Made by a program: the position numbers and the translations under genes. Below the pieces are notes generated by a model, which saw only the letters and a list, made by a program, of their open reading frames with translations, ran no database searches and was not told the origin of the DNA. Source: Pseudomonas sp. RC10 (GTDB lineage: Bacteria; Pseudomonadota; Gammaproteobacteria; Pseudomonadales; Pseudomonadaceae). From it: a stretch of DNA of 64,000 bases. Below are positions 8,785 through 17,037 of this stretch, piece after piece (position 1 is the first letter of the stretch; each line of letters starts with the position of its first letter). Location of the stretch: the NCBI RefSeq assembly GCF_038397775.1, contig NZ_CP151650.1, positions 2,418,001 to 2,482,000 of the forward strand, read 5' to 3'.

Positions 8785-8836
8785 TCCGGCTTGCCCGCTG
8801 CAACGACCCGAGGGGCACCACCGTCGGCAAGCCGGA
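8785..8836. repeat. 11-bp perfect inverted repeat, REP-like
   Basis: TCCGGCTTGCC and GGCAAGCCGGA are separated by about 30 bases in the gap between the convergent lprI-like and glutaredoxin genes. It has no T run. The arms resemble the CCGGCTTG REP arms at 13770 and 63398. Confidence 0.5.
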
Positions 8837-8859
8837 CTGCTACAGCGACAGCGGCGCGA

Positions 8860-9231
8860 TCAGGCCGCTGAAAACCGCTGATTCAAGTATTCGATGATGA
8901 CCTTGGATTCGTACATCCACACGGTCTTGCCGGCTTCTTCGATCCGCAGGCACGGTACTTTGATCTTGCCGCCCTCATTGAGCAGGGTCTGGCGATCCAG
9001 CTCGTTGTTCTTCGCGTCGCGCAGCGCCACCGGCACATTCAAACGGCGCAAGGTCCGGCGGGTTTTCACGCAAAACGGGCAGGCGTTGAACTGATACAAC
9101 GTCAGGTCTTTCGCCGACGCTTCGACTGCTGCCTGTGCTTCAGGCGAACGTTTTTTCTTGCCGGGACGGGTCAGGAAGTCGACCAAAATGACCAATTGGC
9201 CAAGGCCGACCCTCAGTGCTTTCATCAACAT
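8860..9231 (-). CDS. Glutaredoxin-like protein with CPFC active site
   Basis: A 123-residue protein with an N-terminal hydrophobic/basic extension (LGQLVILVDFLTRPGKKKR) ahead of a glutaredoxin fold starting near residue 42. The dithiol site CPFC occurs in YQFNACPFCVKTRR, and the cis-Pro sits in IKVPCLRI; MYESKVIIEYL resembles the GST N-terminal end, but no GST helical domain follows. It probably reduces mixed disulfides with glutathione; the extension could tether it to the membrane. A second in-frame ATG two codons downstream is also possible. Confidence 0.82.
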   Translation of the reverse strand: MLMKALRVGLGQLVILVDFLTRPGKKKRSPEAQAAVEASAKDLTLYQFNACPFCVKTRRTLRRLNVPVALRDAKNNELDRQTLLNEGGKIKVPCLRIEEAGKTVWMYESKVIIEYLNQRFSAA

Positions 9232-9283
9232 GCTTGAAACCTCGCGGCCGCAACGGTCGTTGCGGCGCTTCAGGACGCCCGGA

Positions 9284-9829
9284 TCACTTGATCAGGCTGA
9301 GGAACTCGGTACGGGTGGCGGCGTTTTCGCGGAACTCGCCCAGCATCACCGAAGTGATCATCGATGAATTCTGCTTCTCGACGCCGCGCATCATCATGCA
9401 CATGTGCTTGGCCTCGATGACCACGGCCACGCCCAGCGCACCGGTCACTTGCTGAACGGCTTCGGCGATCTGACGGCTGAGGTTTTCCTGAATCTGCAGG
9501 CGGCGGGCGAACATGTCGACGATACGCGCGACCTTCGACAGGCCCAGGACCTTGCCGCTCGGGATATACGCCACATGGGCCTTGCCGATGAATGGCAACA
9601 AATGATGCTCGCACAGCGAATACAGCTCGATGTCCTTGACCAGCACCATCTCACTGTTGTCGGAGCTGAACAGCGCGCCGTTGGTGACTTCTTCCAGGGT
9701 TTGCTGATAGCCACGGCAGAGATACTGCATGGCTTTGGCCGCACGTTTCGGGGTGTCGAGCAGGCCCTCGCGGGAGACGTCCTCACCAAGTTGACCAAGG
9801 ATCGCCGTGTAGTTCTGTTCCAGTGTCAC
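9284..9829 (-). CDS. folE: GTP cyclohydrolase I
   Basis: A 181-residue enzyme making dihydroneopterin triphosphate from GTP, first step of tetrahydrofolate synthesis, in the cytosol. Zinc ligands are visible: Cys73 and His76 in [10 protein letters not shown], and Cys144 in KHMCMMMRG. Other signatures are [15 protein letters not shown] and the C-terminal RTEFL. Length fits the short bacterial FolE type. It is transcribed toward the glutaredoxin gene, with 52 bp between them. Pseudomonas often carries more than one folE copy; I recall the syntenic P. aeruginosa gene being called folE2 (PA1674). Confidence 0.95.
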   Translation of the reverse strand: MTLEQNYTAILGQLGEDVSREGLLDTPKRAAKAMQYLCRGYQQTLEEVTNGALFSSDNSEMVLVKDIELYSLCEHHLLPFIGKAHVAYIPSGKVLGLSKVARIVDMFARRLQIQENLSRQIAEAVQQVTGALGVAVVIEAKHMCMMMRGVEKQNSSMITSVMLGEFRENAATRTEFLSLIK

Positions 9830-10068
9830 AGGGGTGTGTTCCGTGTGGGTTCAAAGAAACGCAGGGCAGGTGGCCTGCAAAGGCGCACATAGTAGCGTAG
9901 CTCGGCGGGGAGGGGTACGGCGGGCGACCGACAAACCTGCGGCACGTCGCCGCTCGAACGGAGCGTCAGGCACCTTTACCTAACCTTTACCGAGTGCGTA
10001 TGTCGAAATGTGTCAAATCGGTGTCTGAGTTAATGGGTGAACGATGCCCGGATGAAGAGAGTGAATGT

Positions 10069-10224
10069 ATGTTGAGCCGAATCGCGAAAATCGCACTGAT
10101 TATCGCCCTGACGTCGTCGGTTTCGGGCTGTTTCTTCGGTCCCGGATGGGGACGTCACGGCGGTGGGTGGCACGACCATCGGTATTTTGACGGTGGCCCC
10201 GGACCGGGCTACTACCATCGCTGA
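10069..10224 (+). CDS. Small Gly/His-rich lipoprotein (51 aa)
   Basis: Start ATG at 10069: a hydrophobic signal (IAKIALIIALTSSVSGC) ends in a plausible lipobox SVSGC, followed by FFGPGWGRHGGGWHDHRYFDGGPGPGYYHR split into Gly, His and Tyr-rich short runs. The mature part would be only about 30 residues. It shares the leader pattern SRI-K-A-IIA--S--SGC with the next small protein at 10453, so the two are tandem paralogues. The His-rich tail could bind metal, but nothing proves this. A strong terminator follows. No family is recognised. Confidence 0.65.
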   Translation: MLSRIAKIALIIALTSSVSGCFFGPGWGRHGGGWHDHRYFDGGPGPGYYHR

Positions 10225-10278
10225 TCGAGGCTGAACCGATCCCGTGCCGGATGCCGGGATCTCGACAGCCACTACGAC

Positions 10279-10326
10279 AAAGGCCGCGACTGGAGGGATT
10301 CCTCGTCGCGGCCTTTCTGTTTTTGG
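10279..10326 (+). terminator. Intrinsic terminator between the two small lipoprotein genes
   Basis: A 12-bp perfect stem, AAAGGCCGCGAC with GTCGCGGCCTTT, loop of 14 bases, followed by CTGTTTTT. It implies that the two small genes are separate transcription units or that the second has its own promoter. Confidence 0.85.
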
Positions 10327-10452
10327 CGTGCACGTATCAACTTCGATACTCGATGGCTACTCAATGACGACGCGGTTCCCGAGATCAGTGATGTCAGACG
10401 TTGCAGGTGATGAGCACCTGCCGTTGAACCCGTTTTCAAGAGAGTGAGTGAA

Positions 10453-10644
10453 ATGTCGAGTCGTATTGTGAAAGTCGCGATGATCATCGCAGTGATGTCA
10501 GCCATGTCTGGCTGCTGGCCGTTCTGGGGACCTGGCGGGGGAGGCCATGGCGGCGGGCACGGAGGCGGTGGTGGTGGCGGTCATTATGAAGGCGGTGGGC
10601 CCGGTGGCGGCGGTGGTCCAGGCGGGGGTCCGGGACCTCGCTGA
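10453..10644 (+). CDS. Small Gly-rich lipoprotein (63 aa), paralogue of the preceding gene
   Basis: Start ATG at 10453 gives a signal sequence (IVKVAMIIAVMSAMSGC) with lipobox AMSGC, then WPFWGPGG and a nearly pure Gly tail with scattered His and Pro. The leader is clearly related to that of the protein at 10069 while the tails differ, so the mature parts evolve fast. The Gly-repeat DNA (GGCGGTGG runs) is itself repetitive and would be slippage-prone. Function unknown; location predicted to be the outer membrane or periplasm. Confidence 0.6.
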   Translation: MSSRIVKVAMIIAVMSAMSGCWPFWGPGGGGHGGGHGGGGGGGHYEGGGPGGGGGPGGGPGPR

Positions 10645-10703
10645 TGCCTGGTGTGCCAGGGTGCTGAACGCCACCCCTGATGGGGCGAGCGACTCAGGAT
10701 CTA

Positions 10704-10729
10704 GGGAGCGAGTGAATTCGCTCCCACAG
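10704..10729. repeat. Truncated REP end hairpin
   Basis: GGGAGCG and CGCTCCC around AGTGAATT, continuing CACAG: the right arm of the common GAATTCATTCGCGA doublet reduced to one hairpin. It lies between the Gly-rich gene and the convergent Smr gene. Confidence 0.6.
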
Positions 10730-10753
10730 TTGAGTGCAGCGTCAGGGCGCGAG

Positions 10754-11314
10754 CTACTCGTCCCGCCCATCCATCATCGTGCGCTTGAGCATCACGTACA
10801 CCGCGCCCGCGCCGCCATGCTTGGCGATGCAGGACGTAAAACCCAGCACCTGTTGATGCTGACGCAGCCAGGTGTTGACGTGGCTTTTGATCATCGGTCG
10901 CTTGCCGTCCAGTCGCACGGCTTTGCCGTGAGTGATGCGCACGCAGCGGATCTCCAGTTTGGTCGCTTCCGCCAGAAACTCCCACATGGTTTCCCGCGCC
11001 AGTTCCACGCTCATGCCGTGCAGGTCGAGGCTGCCGTCGAAGCTAATCTGCCCCAGTTTGAGCTTGCGCATCTGGCCTTCCTGAACGCCGTCGCGGGCCC
11101 AGTACAGCGTGTCTTCCGGCCCGACGTCGATCACGAACTGATCGGACAGGCCGTCCACGGTAATCGTGGCGTCCGACCGCACGGTCGCTGCCTGCCGCAG
11201 TTTGGCCAGGTTCTTACGGTCGGTTTTGGGTTTGCCTACGTCGGCGTGTTCAGTCTTGATGGGCTTGACGCCACGGGTCTCGTTTCTGAACAGGGAAAAG
11301 TCGTCGTCTTGCAT
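10754..11314 (-). CDS. Smr domain-containing protein (SmrA-like)
   Basis: A 186-residue protein with a C-terminal Smr domain, the small MutS-related fold that binds or nicks nucleic acid. The hallmark LDLHGMSVELA begins near residue 98, and the T-H-G-K motif (RITHGKA) follows, as does the Gly-rich GGAGAVYVML end. The N-terminal about 90 residues are charged and linker-like. I start at the ATG at 11314, preceded by GGAGA; an upstream start would add 11 residues. Stand-alone Smr proteins of this size are common in gamma-proteobacteria; activity is inferred from family. Confidence 0.85.
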   Translation of the reverse strand: MQDDDFSLFRNETRGVKPIKTEHADVGKPKTDRKNLAKLRQAATVRSDATITVDGLSDQFVIDVGPEDTLYWARDGVQEGQMRKLKLGQISFDGSLDLHGMSVELARETMWEFLAEATKLEIRCVRITHGKAVRLDGKRPMIKSHVNTWLRQHQQVLGFTSCIAKHGGAGAVYVMLKRTMMDGRDE

Positions 11315-11409
11315 GTCGGTCTCCGCGAAGGCCGCCAGTTTAACCAAGTCACGCCGTTGTCGGCGCGACTAAAAAGCTCAAAAGGCGTTGGGAGACGCGG
11401 AAGGGGAGG

Positions 11410-11730
11410 TCAGTCGTGCTTCTTCATCAGGTGCGGAGACATGTTCAACTCGCCAGCACGACGGCGCCGACGACGGCTGCGGCGCCACAGCCAGACGCCG
11501 ATATACAGCAACAACAGGCCAACCACGATCGTGACCACGGCACCTGCGGGGCTGGCATTGAGTTCGCCCAGTGCAGCCGGGTGACCTATCAGGCTGGCGA
11601 CGCCGGCCATGGCCAGCAACACGCCCGCCATGGCGAAAATGGCGGAAATGGCAGCGCCAATGCGCATCCGCCAGTTGCCCTGGCCTTTGGGGCGCAGGCG
11701 ACGGGCATCAAAACCATCGGATATCTTCAT
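11410..11730 (-). CDS. Small membrane protein of unknown function (106 aa)
   Basis: Two hydrophobic segments are visible, about residues 22-47 (IGAAISAIFAMAGVLLAMAGVA) and 63-85 (AGAVVTIVVGLLLLYIGVWLW), followed by a striking basic run of eight Arg/Ser residues (RRSRRRRRR) and a hydrophilic C-terminus. The N-terminus DGFDARRLRPKGQGNWR is basic too, so both ends are likely cytoplasmic. No family is recognised. It lies 95 bp upstream of the Smr gene on the same strand. Confidence 0.6.
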   Translation of the reverse strand: MKISDGFDARRLRPKGQGNWRMRIGAAISAIFAMAGVLLAMAGVASLIGHPAALGELNASPAGAVVTIVVGLLLLYIGVWLWRRSRRRRRRAGELNMSPHLMKKHD

Positions 11731-11966
11731 TCCGACTTCCTCTATGGGTATCGGCGCTCTGACCTGCTTATGCCCGGGTGGTTCCCGTCGGGTCAGCGCA
11801 CGAAGCCAAACACGAGTGATTAACGGATAGGCGGTTATGTGAGACGGATCACATAACCTGACGACTGCATTTGTACGCTTTTTCTTCAGGAACTGCCTGA
11901 AAATGATGCCCGAGGCGCGGTCAAGGCTCTGCGGATCACGGGTCAGCTCCTGATGAAGCGGCGCAG

Positions 11967-12590
11967 TCAGATCAGGTCTTTGGTCAGGGCGAGCTTGGCG
12001 AAGTTGTCGTTCATGATGGCCATCTCGGCTTGCTGCACGAGTTCGGCCTTGATCACGCCGGTGGGCGTTGGCAGATCGCGGGTGGCGCAGGCGTCTTCAA
12101 CCAGCGTGCAGCGGAAACCGTAATCCTTGGTCGCCCGCACCGTCGTGCTGACGCTTGAATGGCTCATGAAACCGCACACCACCAGATCCAGGCGCCCCAG
12201 ATCTTCCAGCAGCTTGTGCAGCGTCTTGCGGTCGTCGGTAGTCACGGTGCCGTTCAGCGCATTGGGCAAGCGTTTTTCGATGACGATCTCGTCGCCCTGG
12301 GGTTGCAGCTCGGGAACGAACTGGCCGCGTTCGCCTTGCGGATCGAACATGCCACCCACGGTGCCGAGGTGGCGCACGTGAATGATCGGCGACTTCGCGG
12401 CACGCGCGGCGTCGACCAGTTTGACGATGTTGTCGATGGCCGCTTGAACGCCGGTCAGCGCCAGGGGGCCACTGAGGTATTCCTTTTGCGCGTCGATGAT
12501 GATCAACGTGGCATTACTCAAAGTGGCCGCTGCGTATTCACGGCCACTAAGTTGAAACATGGTCTTTGGACCGTTGGTTGAAACAGACAT
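11967..12590 (-). CDS. Isochorismatase-fold hydrolase with Ser in place of the catalytic Cys
   Basis: A 207-residue alpha/beta protein of the isochorismatase-like superfamily. The acid of the triad, Asp33 ([10 protein letters not shown]), and Lys106 (IEKRLPNA) are present. The nucleophile position, normally Cys in a TxxCV motif, is Ser146 here ([11 protein letters not shown]). The downstream DACATRDLP motif is typical of a large subgroup. Loss of Cys is also known in true isochorismatases, which use a different mechanism, so the protein may still be active; substrate unknown. The ATG at 12590 has GGAG upstream and fits better than the longer open frame. It is divergent from prmB. Confidence 0.8.
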   Translation of the reverse strand: MSVSTNGPKTMFQLSGREYAAATLSNATLIIIDAQKEYLSGPLALTGVQAAIDNIVKLVDAARAAKSPIIHVRHLGTVGGMFDPQGERGQFVPELQPQGDEIVIEKRLPNALNGTVTTDDRKTLHKLLEDLGRLDLVVCGFMSHSSVSTTVRATKDYGFRCTLVEDACATRDLPTPTGVIKAELVQQAEMAIMNDNFAKLALTKDLI

Positions 12591-12842
12591 CTGGGGCTCC
12601 TTCGAGTGGGGCTTTTGCCACATTGTCCACTGGCTGAGCGATTCTGTGAATCTCAATGCTCACAGCCGTCGCTTTTTACCGGGCGTCAAGCCGTCGAGCA
12701 GGTCGCGGTTGCTGTCATATTGCCTGCAAATTTGACGAAAGGTGGCGGAAAGTTTTTCAAGGCCAGGCGCTGTCGGGCGTGGGCATCGTTTGTTGGGAGG
12801 ATGGCTGCTAGAATCGCCCGTCGTTTTTTCAAGGAGTCTGCC

Positions 12843-13751
12843 GTGATCACTTCCCGCCTGCGCACCCTGCGCGATCATATCCGTTGGGCCGTCAGCCGTT
12901 TTCATGGGGAAGACCTGTTTTACGGGCATGGCACCGACAACGCCTGGGACGAAGCCCGGCAGTTGGTACTGGGTGCGTTGCACCTGCCTTGGGAGATTTC
13001 CGACAGTTACCTGGATTGCAATCTCGAAGACGACGAACTGGTCAATGTCCAGCGTTTGATCAAGCGCCGCATCGACGAACGTGTGCCCACCGCCTACCTG
13101 CTGGGCGAGGCGTGGTTCTGCGGGATGTCGTTCATCGTCGATGAGCGTGTGTTGATTCCGCGCTCCCCCATCGGCGAATTGATCGAGCACCGATTCGAGC
13201 CCTGGCTGGCTCAAGCCCCTGCGCGCATTCTTGACCTGTGCACCGGTTCTGGTTGCATCGGCATCGCCTGCGCCGACGAATTTCCAGAGGCCGAAGTGGT
13301 GCTGGCGGACCTGTCGTTCGAAGCGCTGGAAGTCGCGAACCAGAATATCGAGCGTCACGGTCTGGACGAGCGCGTCTACACCGTCCAGGGCGATGGCTTC
13401 GACGGTTTGCCGGGGCAGCGGTTCGACCTGATCGTGTCCAACCCGCCTTATGTCGATGCCGAAGATTTCGGCGACATGCCGGATGAATACCAGCACGAAC
13501 CCGAGCTGGCGCTGGCCTGCGGTGATGACGGTCTGAATCTGGTCCGGCGGATGCTGGCTCAGGCGGGGGATCATCTGACGGAGAAGGGCTTGCTGATCGT
13601 TGAAGTGGGCAACAGCCAGGTTCACGTCGAGGCGTTGTACCCCGAGGTGGACTTCGCCTGGCTGGAATTCCAGCGTGGTGGGCACGGGGTGTTCATGTTG
13701 ACGGCTGAGCAGTGTCGTCAGCATCAGGCGGTGTTTGCGTCGCGGGTTTAA
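12843..13751 (+). CDS. prmB: 50S ribosomal protein L3 N5-glutamine methyltransferase
   Basis: A 302-residue SAM-dependent methyltransferase that modifies a glutamine of ribosomal protein L3. SAM motif I is [12 protein letters not shown] (131-142), and the amide-binding NPPY is at 200-203. The N-terminal helical domain (about 1-90) has the PrmB/HemK layout, and [11 protein letters not shown] is typical of PrmB rather than PrmC. I use the GTG at 12843, which gives the family length; the open frame extends 79 codons upstream into the divergent promoter region. In several Pseudomonas genomes this gene lies just upstream of aroC, as it does here. Confidence 0.93.
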   Translation: MITSRLRTLRDHIRWAVSRFHGEDLFYGHGTDNAWDEARQLVLGALHLPWEISDSYLDCNLEDDELVNVQRLIKRRIDERVPTAYLLGEAWFCGMSFIVDERVLIPRSPIGELIEHRFEPWLAQAPARILDLCTGSGCIGIACADEFPEAEVVLADLSFEALEVANQNIERHGLDERVYTVQGDGFDGLPGQRFDLIVSNPPYVDAEDFGDMPDEYQHEPELALACGDDGLNLVRRMLAQAGDHLTEKGLLIVEVGNSQVHVEALYPEVDFAWLEFQRGGHGVFMLTAEQCRQHQAVFASRV

Positions 13752-13769
13752 GCCCGGCGCAAAACCCAT

Positions 13770-13857
13770 TGTGGGAGCCGGCTTGCTGGCGAAGGCGGGG
13801 TGTCAGCTGACGCAGTATTGGCTGGCACGCCGCCTTCGCCAGCAAGCCGGCTCTAAC
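13770..13857. repeat. REP doublet, CCGGCTTGCTGGCGAA family
   Basis: Left arm GTGGGAGCCGGCTTGCTGGC and inverted right arm GCCAGCAAGCCGGCTCTAAC enclose about 45 bases. The sequence family differs from the GAATTCATTCGCGA doublets and matches the element at 63398. It lies between the convergent prmB and the GNAT-like gene. Confidence 0.85.
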
Positions 13858-13877
13858 AAAGTCATATCGCGCTCGAT

Positions 13878-14675
13878 CTAGCGGTGAGTCGCGATCCAGA
13901 TCAATAGCCCCGCCTGAAACACTGCAAAGGTTACCAGGCAGGCGATGGTGAAACGCAGCCCGGCGTCGTCGCGGCGGAATTTGTTGACGCGATCTTCGGC
14001 TTTCTTGATCGCGACTTCCTGCTCCTGGATCTTCTGCTCGGCCTGCTGCAACATCTGTGCGGCGTCGAGGATCTCGACCAGTTGCACCTTTTCGGTGTTC
14101 CAGGTGTTGTTCAGGTTGCCGATCTTGGCGTCCTTGACCGACCCTTTCAGGTGCTGAGGGTCGGCATAGGCCACTTCGAAGCCTTGGGTCTTGAGGAAGT
14201 GGTCACGGCGCAGGCGAGTGTCTTCGTTCAGCGCGTCCTTGTTCGCCAAGGCCGTGCCTTCGATGCGGTACTCGGACCAGCGTTTCTGCGCCCAATGAAT
14301 GCCTTGCGCCAGCATGAAACGGCCCAGCCCCCGGTTCCACGGTTCGATCTGCAAGCCGGATTCGGGACCCACTCGCACGGCACGGTTGGCGTGGTCGACC
14401 CAGATATCAAGGTTGTTCTGTTCCTTGCGAGTCTTCTGGCCCGGCAGGTGATACGTCATGCGCAGCAGGCTGAAGTCCTTGCTGTGACGTTCTGCCCGGC
14501 CGAATTCGACGAAGCGCAGCGGACGGCCCCCGGTGGCCCGGTCCGTCGGCAGCGGTGCCAGGCGCAGCATCGAAAAATGCTCGGCCTGCACTTCTTCCCA
14601 CAAGACGGGTGCAGCATCGCCTTCCTGGCTCTCGATTGGCGCGACCGCGTTGGCTTCCATGATTGCTTCTGTCAT
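13878..14675 (-). CDS. Membrane-anchored protein with GNAT-like core, coiled coil and C-terminal TM
   Basis: 265 residues from the ATG at 14675. The middle (about 110-180) resembles a GNAT fold: EPWNRGLGRFMLAQGIHWA looks like the acetyl-CoA-binding motif A, and RRDHFLKTQGFEV looks like motif B. A helical, charged stretch follows (AAQMLQQAEQKIQEQEVAIKK split over 205-235), which should form a coiled coil. The last 22 residues (IACLVTFAVFQAGLLIWIA) are a single TM helix with almost nothing after it, as in tail-anchored proteins. I do not recognise the family; acetyltransferase activity is only a structural guess. Confidence 0.65.
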   Translation of the reverse strand: MTEAIMEANAVAPIESQEGDAAPVLWEEVQAEHFSMLRLAPLPTDRATGGRPLRFVEFGRAERHSKDFSLLRMTYHLPGQKTRKEQNNLDIWVDHANRAVRVGPESGLQIEPWNRGLGRFMLAQGIHWAQKRWSEYRIEGTALANKDALNEDTRLRRDHFLKTQGFEVAYADPQHLKGSVKDAKIGNLNNTWNTEKVQLVEILDAAQMLQQAEQKIQEQEVAIKKAEDRVNKFRRDDAGLRFTIACLVTFAVFQAGLLIWIATHR

Positions 14676-14769
14676 TACGGCGATCCTGTTATCGACATTG
14701 TCCCGGCAACACAATGCCAGCAACCCGATATCGGCCGTTTTTGCTGAATCTGAAGGGTGAGCTTTGGCG

Positions 14770-15753
14770 CTAAGCCTTGGGCACTGACCCGATAAACGTG
14801 AGAATCCGGTCCGACAGCTCGCTCGCCAAGGGCAATTGAGGATCCTTGTAAGACGCCAATTGACGTTTCATGTCCATCGGCACGATGCGCAGCACGTGGT
14901 TCATGCCGTCGATAATCGCCAATTGTGAATCGGGCTTGGCCTTGTGTAGCAATTCGGCATCGCCCACACCCACCTGCATGTCGTTGCGCCCTTGCAGGAT
15001 CAGCGTTGGAATCTTCAGCTTGCCGAACGCTTGGGCCGGGTTCTGCCGGAACAGCGAAATCAGGTACGGCTGAACGCTTGGGCGGAACACCACTTGCAGC
15101 GGATCGGGCACGTCCGGGTCGGTCTTGCCAGCCTTCATTTCTTCGATCAGTGCCTCGCTGCGAGCCAGCAGGGGAGGCGGAAGCCGGTCCTGTAATTGCT
15201 CTCGGATGACTTGGTCCACCGGTCGCCCCGTGCCCGCCAGGGAAATCAGCGCCGTGGCACCCGCCCGTTCCGCCGCCAACGAGGCAACGAGCGCCCCCTC
15301 GCTGTGACCGAGGATGATCAACTGGCCGAGCCGCGAGTCGGTCTTGAGTTTTTGGCTCCAGGCCACCGCGTCATCGACGTATTTTTCGATGGTCAGATCC
15401 CGCTCATCAGGGGTGGCGGGGCGACTGGCCGCAACGCCGCGCTTGTCGTAACGCACGCTGGCGATGTTGTGCCGGGCAAGAATCACCGCCAGGCGCTTCA
15501 TGCTGTCGTTGCGGCCGCCGTCTGTGTTGTTGCCGTCGCGGTCGGTCGGTCCGGAGCCGGCAATGATGAGCACCACTGGCACCGGTTCCTTGGATTTGGG
15601 CAGCAGGAGGGTGCCAAATAGCTCCCCCGTCCCGGTTTCCAGAGAGACAGGACGTTGCAGCACGACCGGCGTGCCCGCGTTGGCGAGGGAAGACAGCAAA
15701 GTGAGGGTCAAGGCGATTACTCGCAGCGGCCGTAAGCCGCAAATCAGGGACAT
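14770..15753 (-). CDS. Exported alpha/beta hydrolase
   Basis: A 327-residue precursor. An N-terminal signal (PLRVIALTLTLLSSLANAG) targets it to the periplasm. The hydrolase fold shows GSGPTDRDGNN (oxyanion region), nucleophile elbow GHSEGAL, an acid in LQGRNDMQVG and His in GMNHVLRI. Length and motifs fit secreted serine esterase/peptidase-like enzymes of the alpha/beta hydrolase superfamily. An upstream ATG four codons earlier (15765) is possible. It is divergent from aroC; I recall a similar gene in the same place in P. aeruginosa (PA1680). Confidence 0.83.
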   Translation of the reverse strand: MSLICGLRPLRVIALTLTLLSSLANAGTPVVLQRPVSLETGTGELFGTLLLPKSKEPVPVVLIIAGSGPTDRDGNNTDGGRNDSMKRLAVILARHNIASVRYDKRGVAASRPATPDERDLTIEKYVDDAVAWSQKLKTDSRLGQLIILGHSEGALVASLAAERAGATALISLAGTGRPVDQVIREQLQDRLPPPLLARSEALIEEMKAGKTDPDVPDPLQVVFRPSVQPYLISLFRQNPAQAFGKLKIPTLILQGRNDMQVGVGDAELLHKAKPDSQLAIIDGMNHVLRIVPMDMKRQLASYKDPQLPLASELSDRILTFIGSVPKA

Positions 15754-15908
15754 ACCACGTAGCATCGCAAGGCCATCATCAATAAAGTGTGAAATTGGAC
15801 GCAGCCAATCGAATAAGGTTCGGGCGTGATATAGACGTTGACCCTGCGTATACTGGCGCGCTCTTTTTAGACTTTTTGGTTTTTGGTCGATTTCTCGGAG
15901 CCTCCCGC

Positions 15909-17000
15909 ATGTCCGGCAATACCTTCGGCAAGCTGTTCACTGTCACCACCGCTGGCGAAAGCCATGGCCCGGCGTTGGTTGCTATCGTTGACGGCTGCCC
16001 GCCAGGTGTCGAGCTGTCGCTGGAAGACCTGCAGCGCGACCTGGACCGCCGCAAGCCCGGCACCAGCCGCCACACCACTCAGCGTCAAGAAGCGGATGAA
16101 GTCGAAATCCTCTCCGGCGTGTTCGAAGGCAAGACCACCGGCGCGTCCATCGGCCTGTTGATCCGCAACACCGACCAGAAATCCAAAGACTATTCGCAGA
16201 TCAAGGATCTGTTCCGTCCGGCCCACGCCGATTACACCTACCACCACAAATACGGCATCCGCGATTACCGCGGCGGCGGTCGCAGTTCGGCCCGGGAAAC
16301 CGCGATGCGCGTGGCGGCCGGTGCCATCGCCAAGAAATACCTGCTGACACAGGGCATCACCGTGCGTGGCTACATGAGCCAGCTCGGCCCTATCGAAATC
16401 CCGTTCAAGACGTGGGAATCGGTCGAGCAAAACGCCTTTTTCAGCCCTGATCCGGACAAGGTCCCGGAGCTGGAAGCCTACATGGACCAGCTCCGCCGCG
16501 ATCAGGATTCGGTCGGGGCGAAGATCACTGTCGTCGCTGATGGCGTGATGCCGGGGCTGGGTGAGCCGATTTTTGACCGCCTGGACGCCGAGCTGGCCCA
16601 TGCACTGATGAGTATCAATGCCGTGAAGGGCATCGAGATCGGCGCCGGGTTCGACAGCGTCTCCCAGCGTGGCACCGAGCACCGCGACGAGATGACCCCG
16701 GAAGGTTTTCTCTCGAACAACGCGGGCGGCATCCTCGGCGGCATCTCATCGGGTCAGCCGATCATCGCCCACCTGGCGCTGAAAGCCACGTCGAGCATCA
16801 CCACCCCGGGCCGTTCGATTGACATCGACGGCAACCCGGTGGACGTGATCACCAAGGGCCGCCACGACCCGTGCGTAGGCATTCGGGCCACGCCGATTGC
16901 CGAGGCGATGATGGCGATCGTGCTGCTCGACCACTTGCTGCGCCATCGCGGCCAAAACCTCGACGTGCGGGTCAACACCCCGGTCCTGGGCCAGCTGTAA
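15909..17000 (+). CDS. aroC: Chorismate synthase
   Basis: A 363-residue FMN-dependent enzyme that forms chorismate from EPSP, last common step of aromatic amino-acid synthesis, in the cytosol. Signatures are visible: [18 protein letters not shown] near the N-terminus, [23 protein letters not shown], and [12 protein letters not shown]. The C-terminal region with [10 protein letters not shown] and [13 protein letters not shown] is intact. The ATG at 15909 has GGAG nine bases upstream. The first 40 codons of the longer open frame are not homologous and should be ignored. The MFS gene follows after about 40 bp. Confidence 0.96.
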   Translation: MSGNTFGKLFTVTTAGESHGPALVAIVDGCPPGVELSLEDLQRDLDRRKPGTSRHTTQRQEADEVEILSGVFEGKTTGASIGLLIRNTDQKSKDYSQIKDLFRPAHADYTYHHKYGIRDYRGGGRSSARETAMRVAAGAIAKKYLLTQGITVRGYMSQLGPIEIPFKTWESVEQNAFFSPDPDKVPELEAYMDQLRRDQDSVGAKITVVADGVMPGLGEPIFDRLDAELAHALMSINAVKGIEIGAGFDSVSQRGTEHRDEMTPEGFLSNNAGGILGGISSGQPIIAHLALKATSSITTPGRSIDIDGNPVDVITKGRHDPCVGIRATPIAEAMMAIVLLDHLLRHRGQNLDVRVNTPVLGQL

Positions 17001-17037
17001 TGCGGGAGTCCGGCGCGGCCGCCACGGGCAATTGACC

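Noticed and set aside
10547..11584. 345-codon plus-strand frame opposite the Smr gene
   Set aside because: Antisense to a clear Smr-domain protein and overlapping the Gly-rich gene; no protein-like features.
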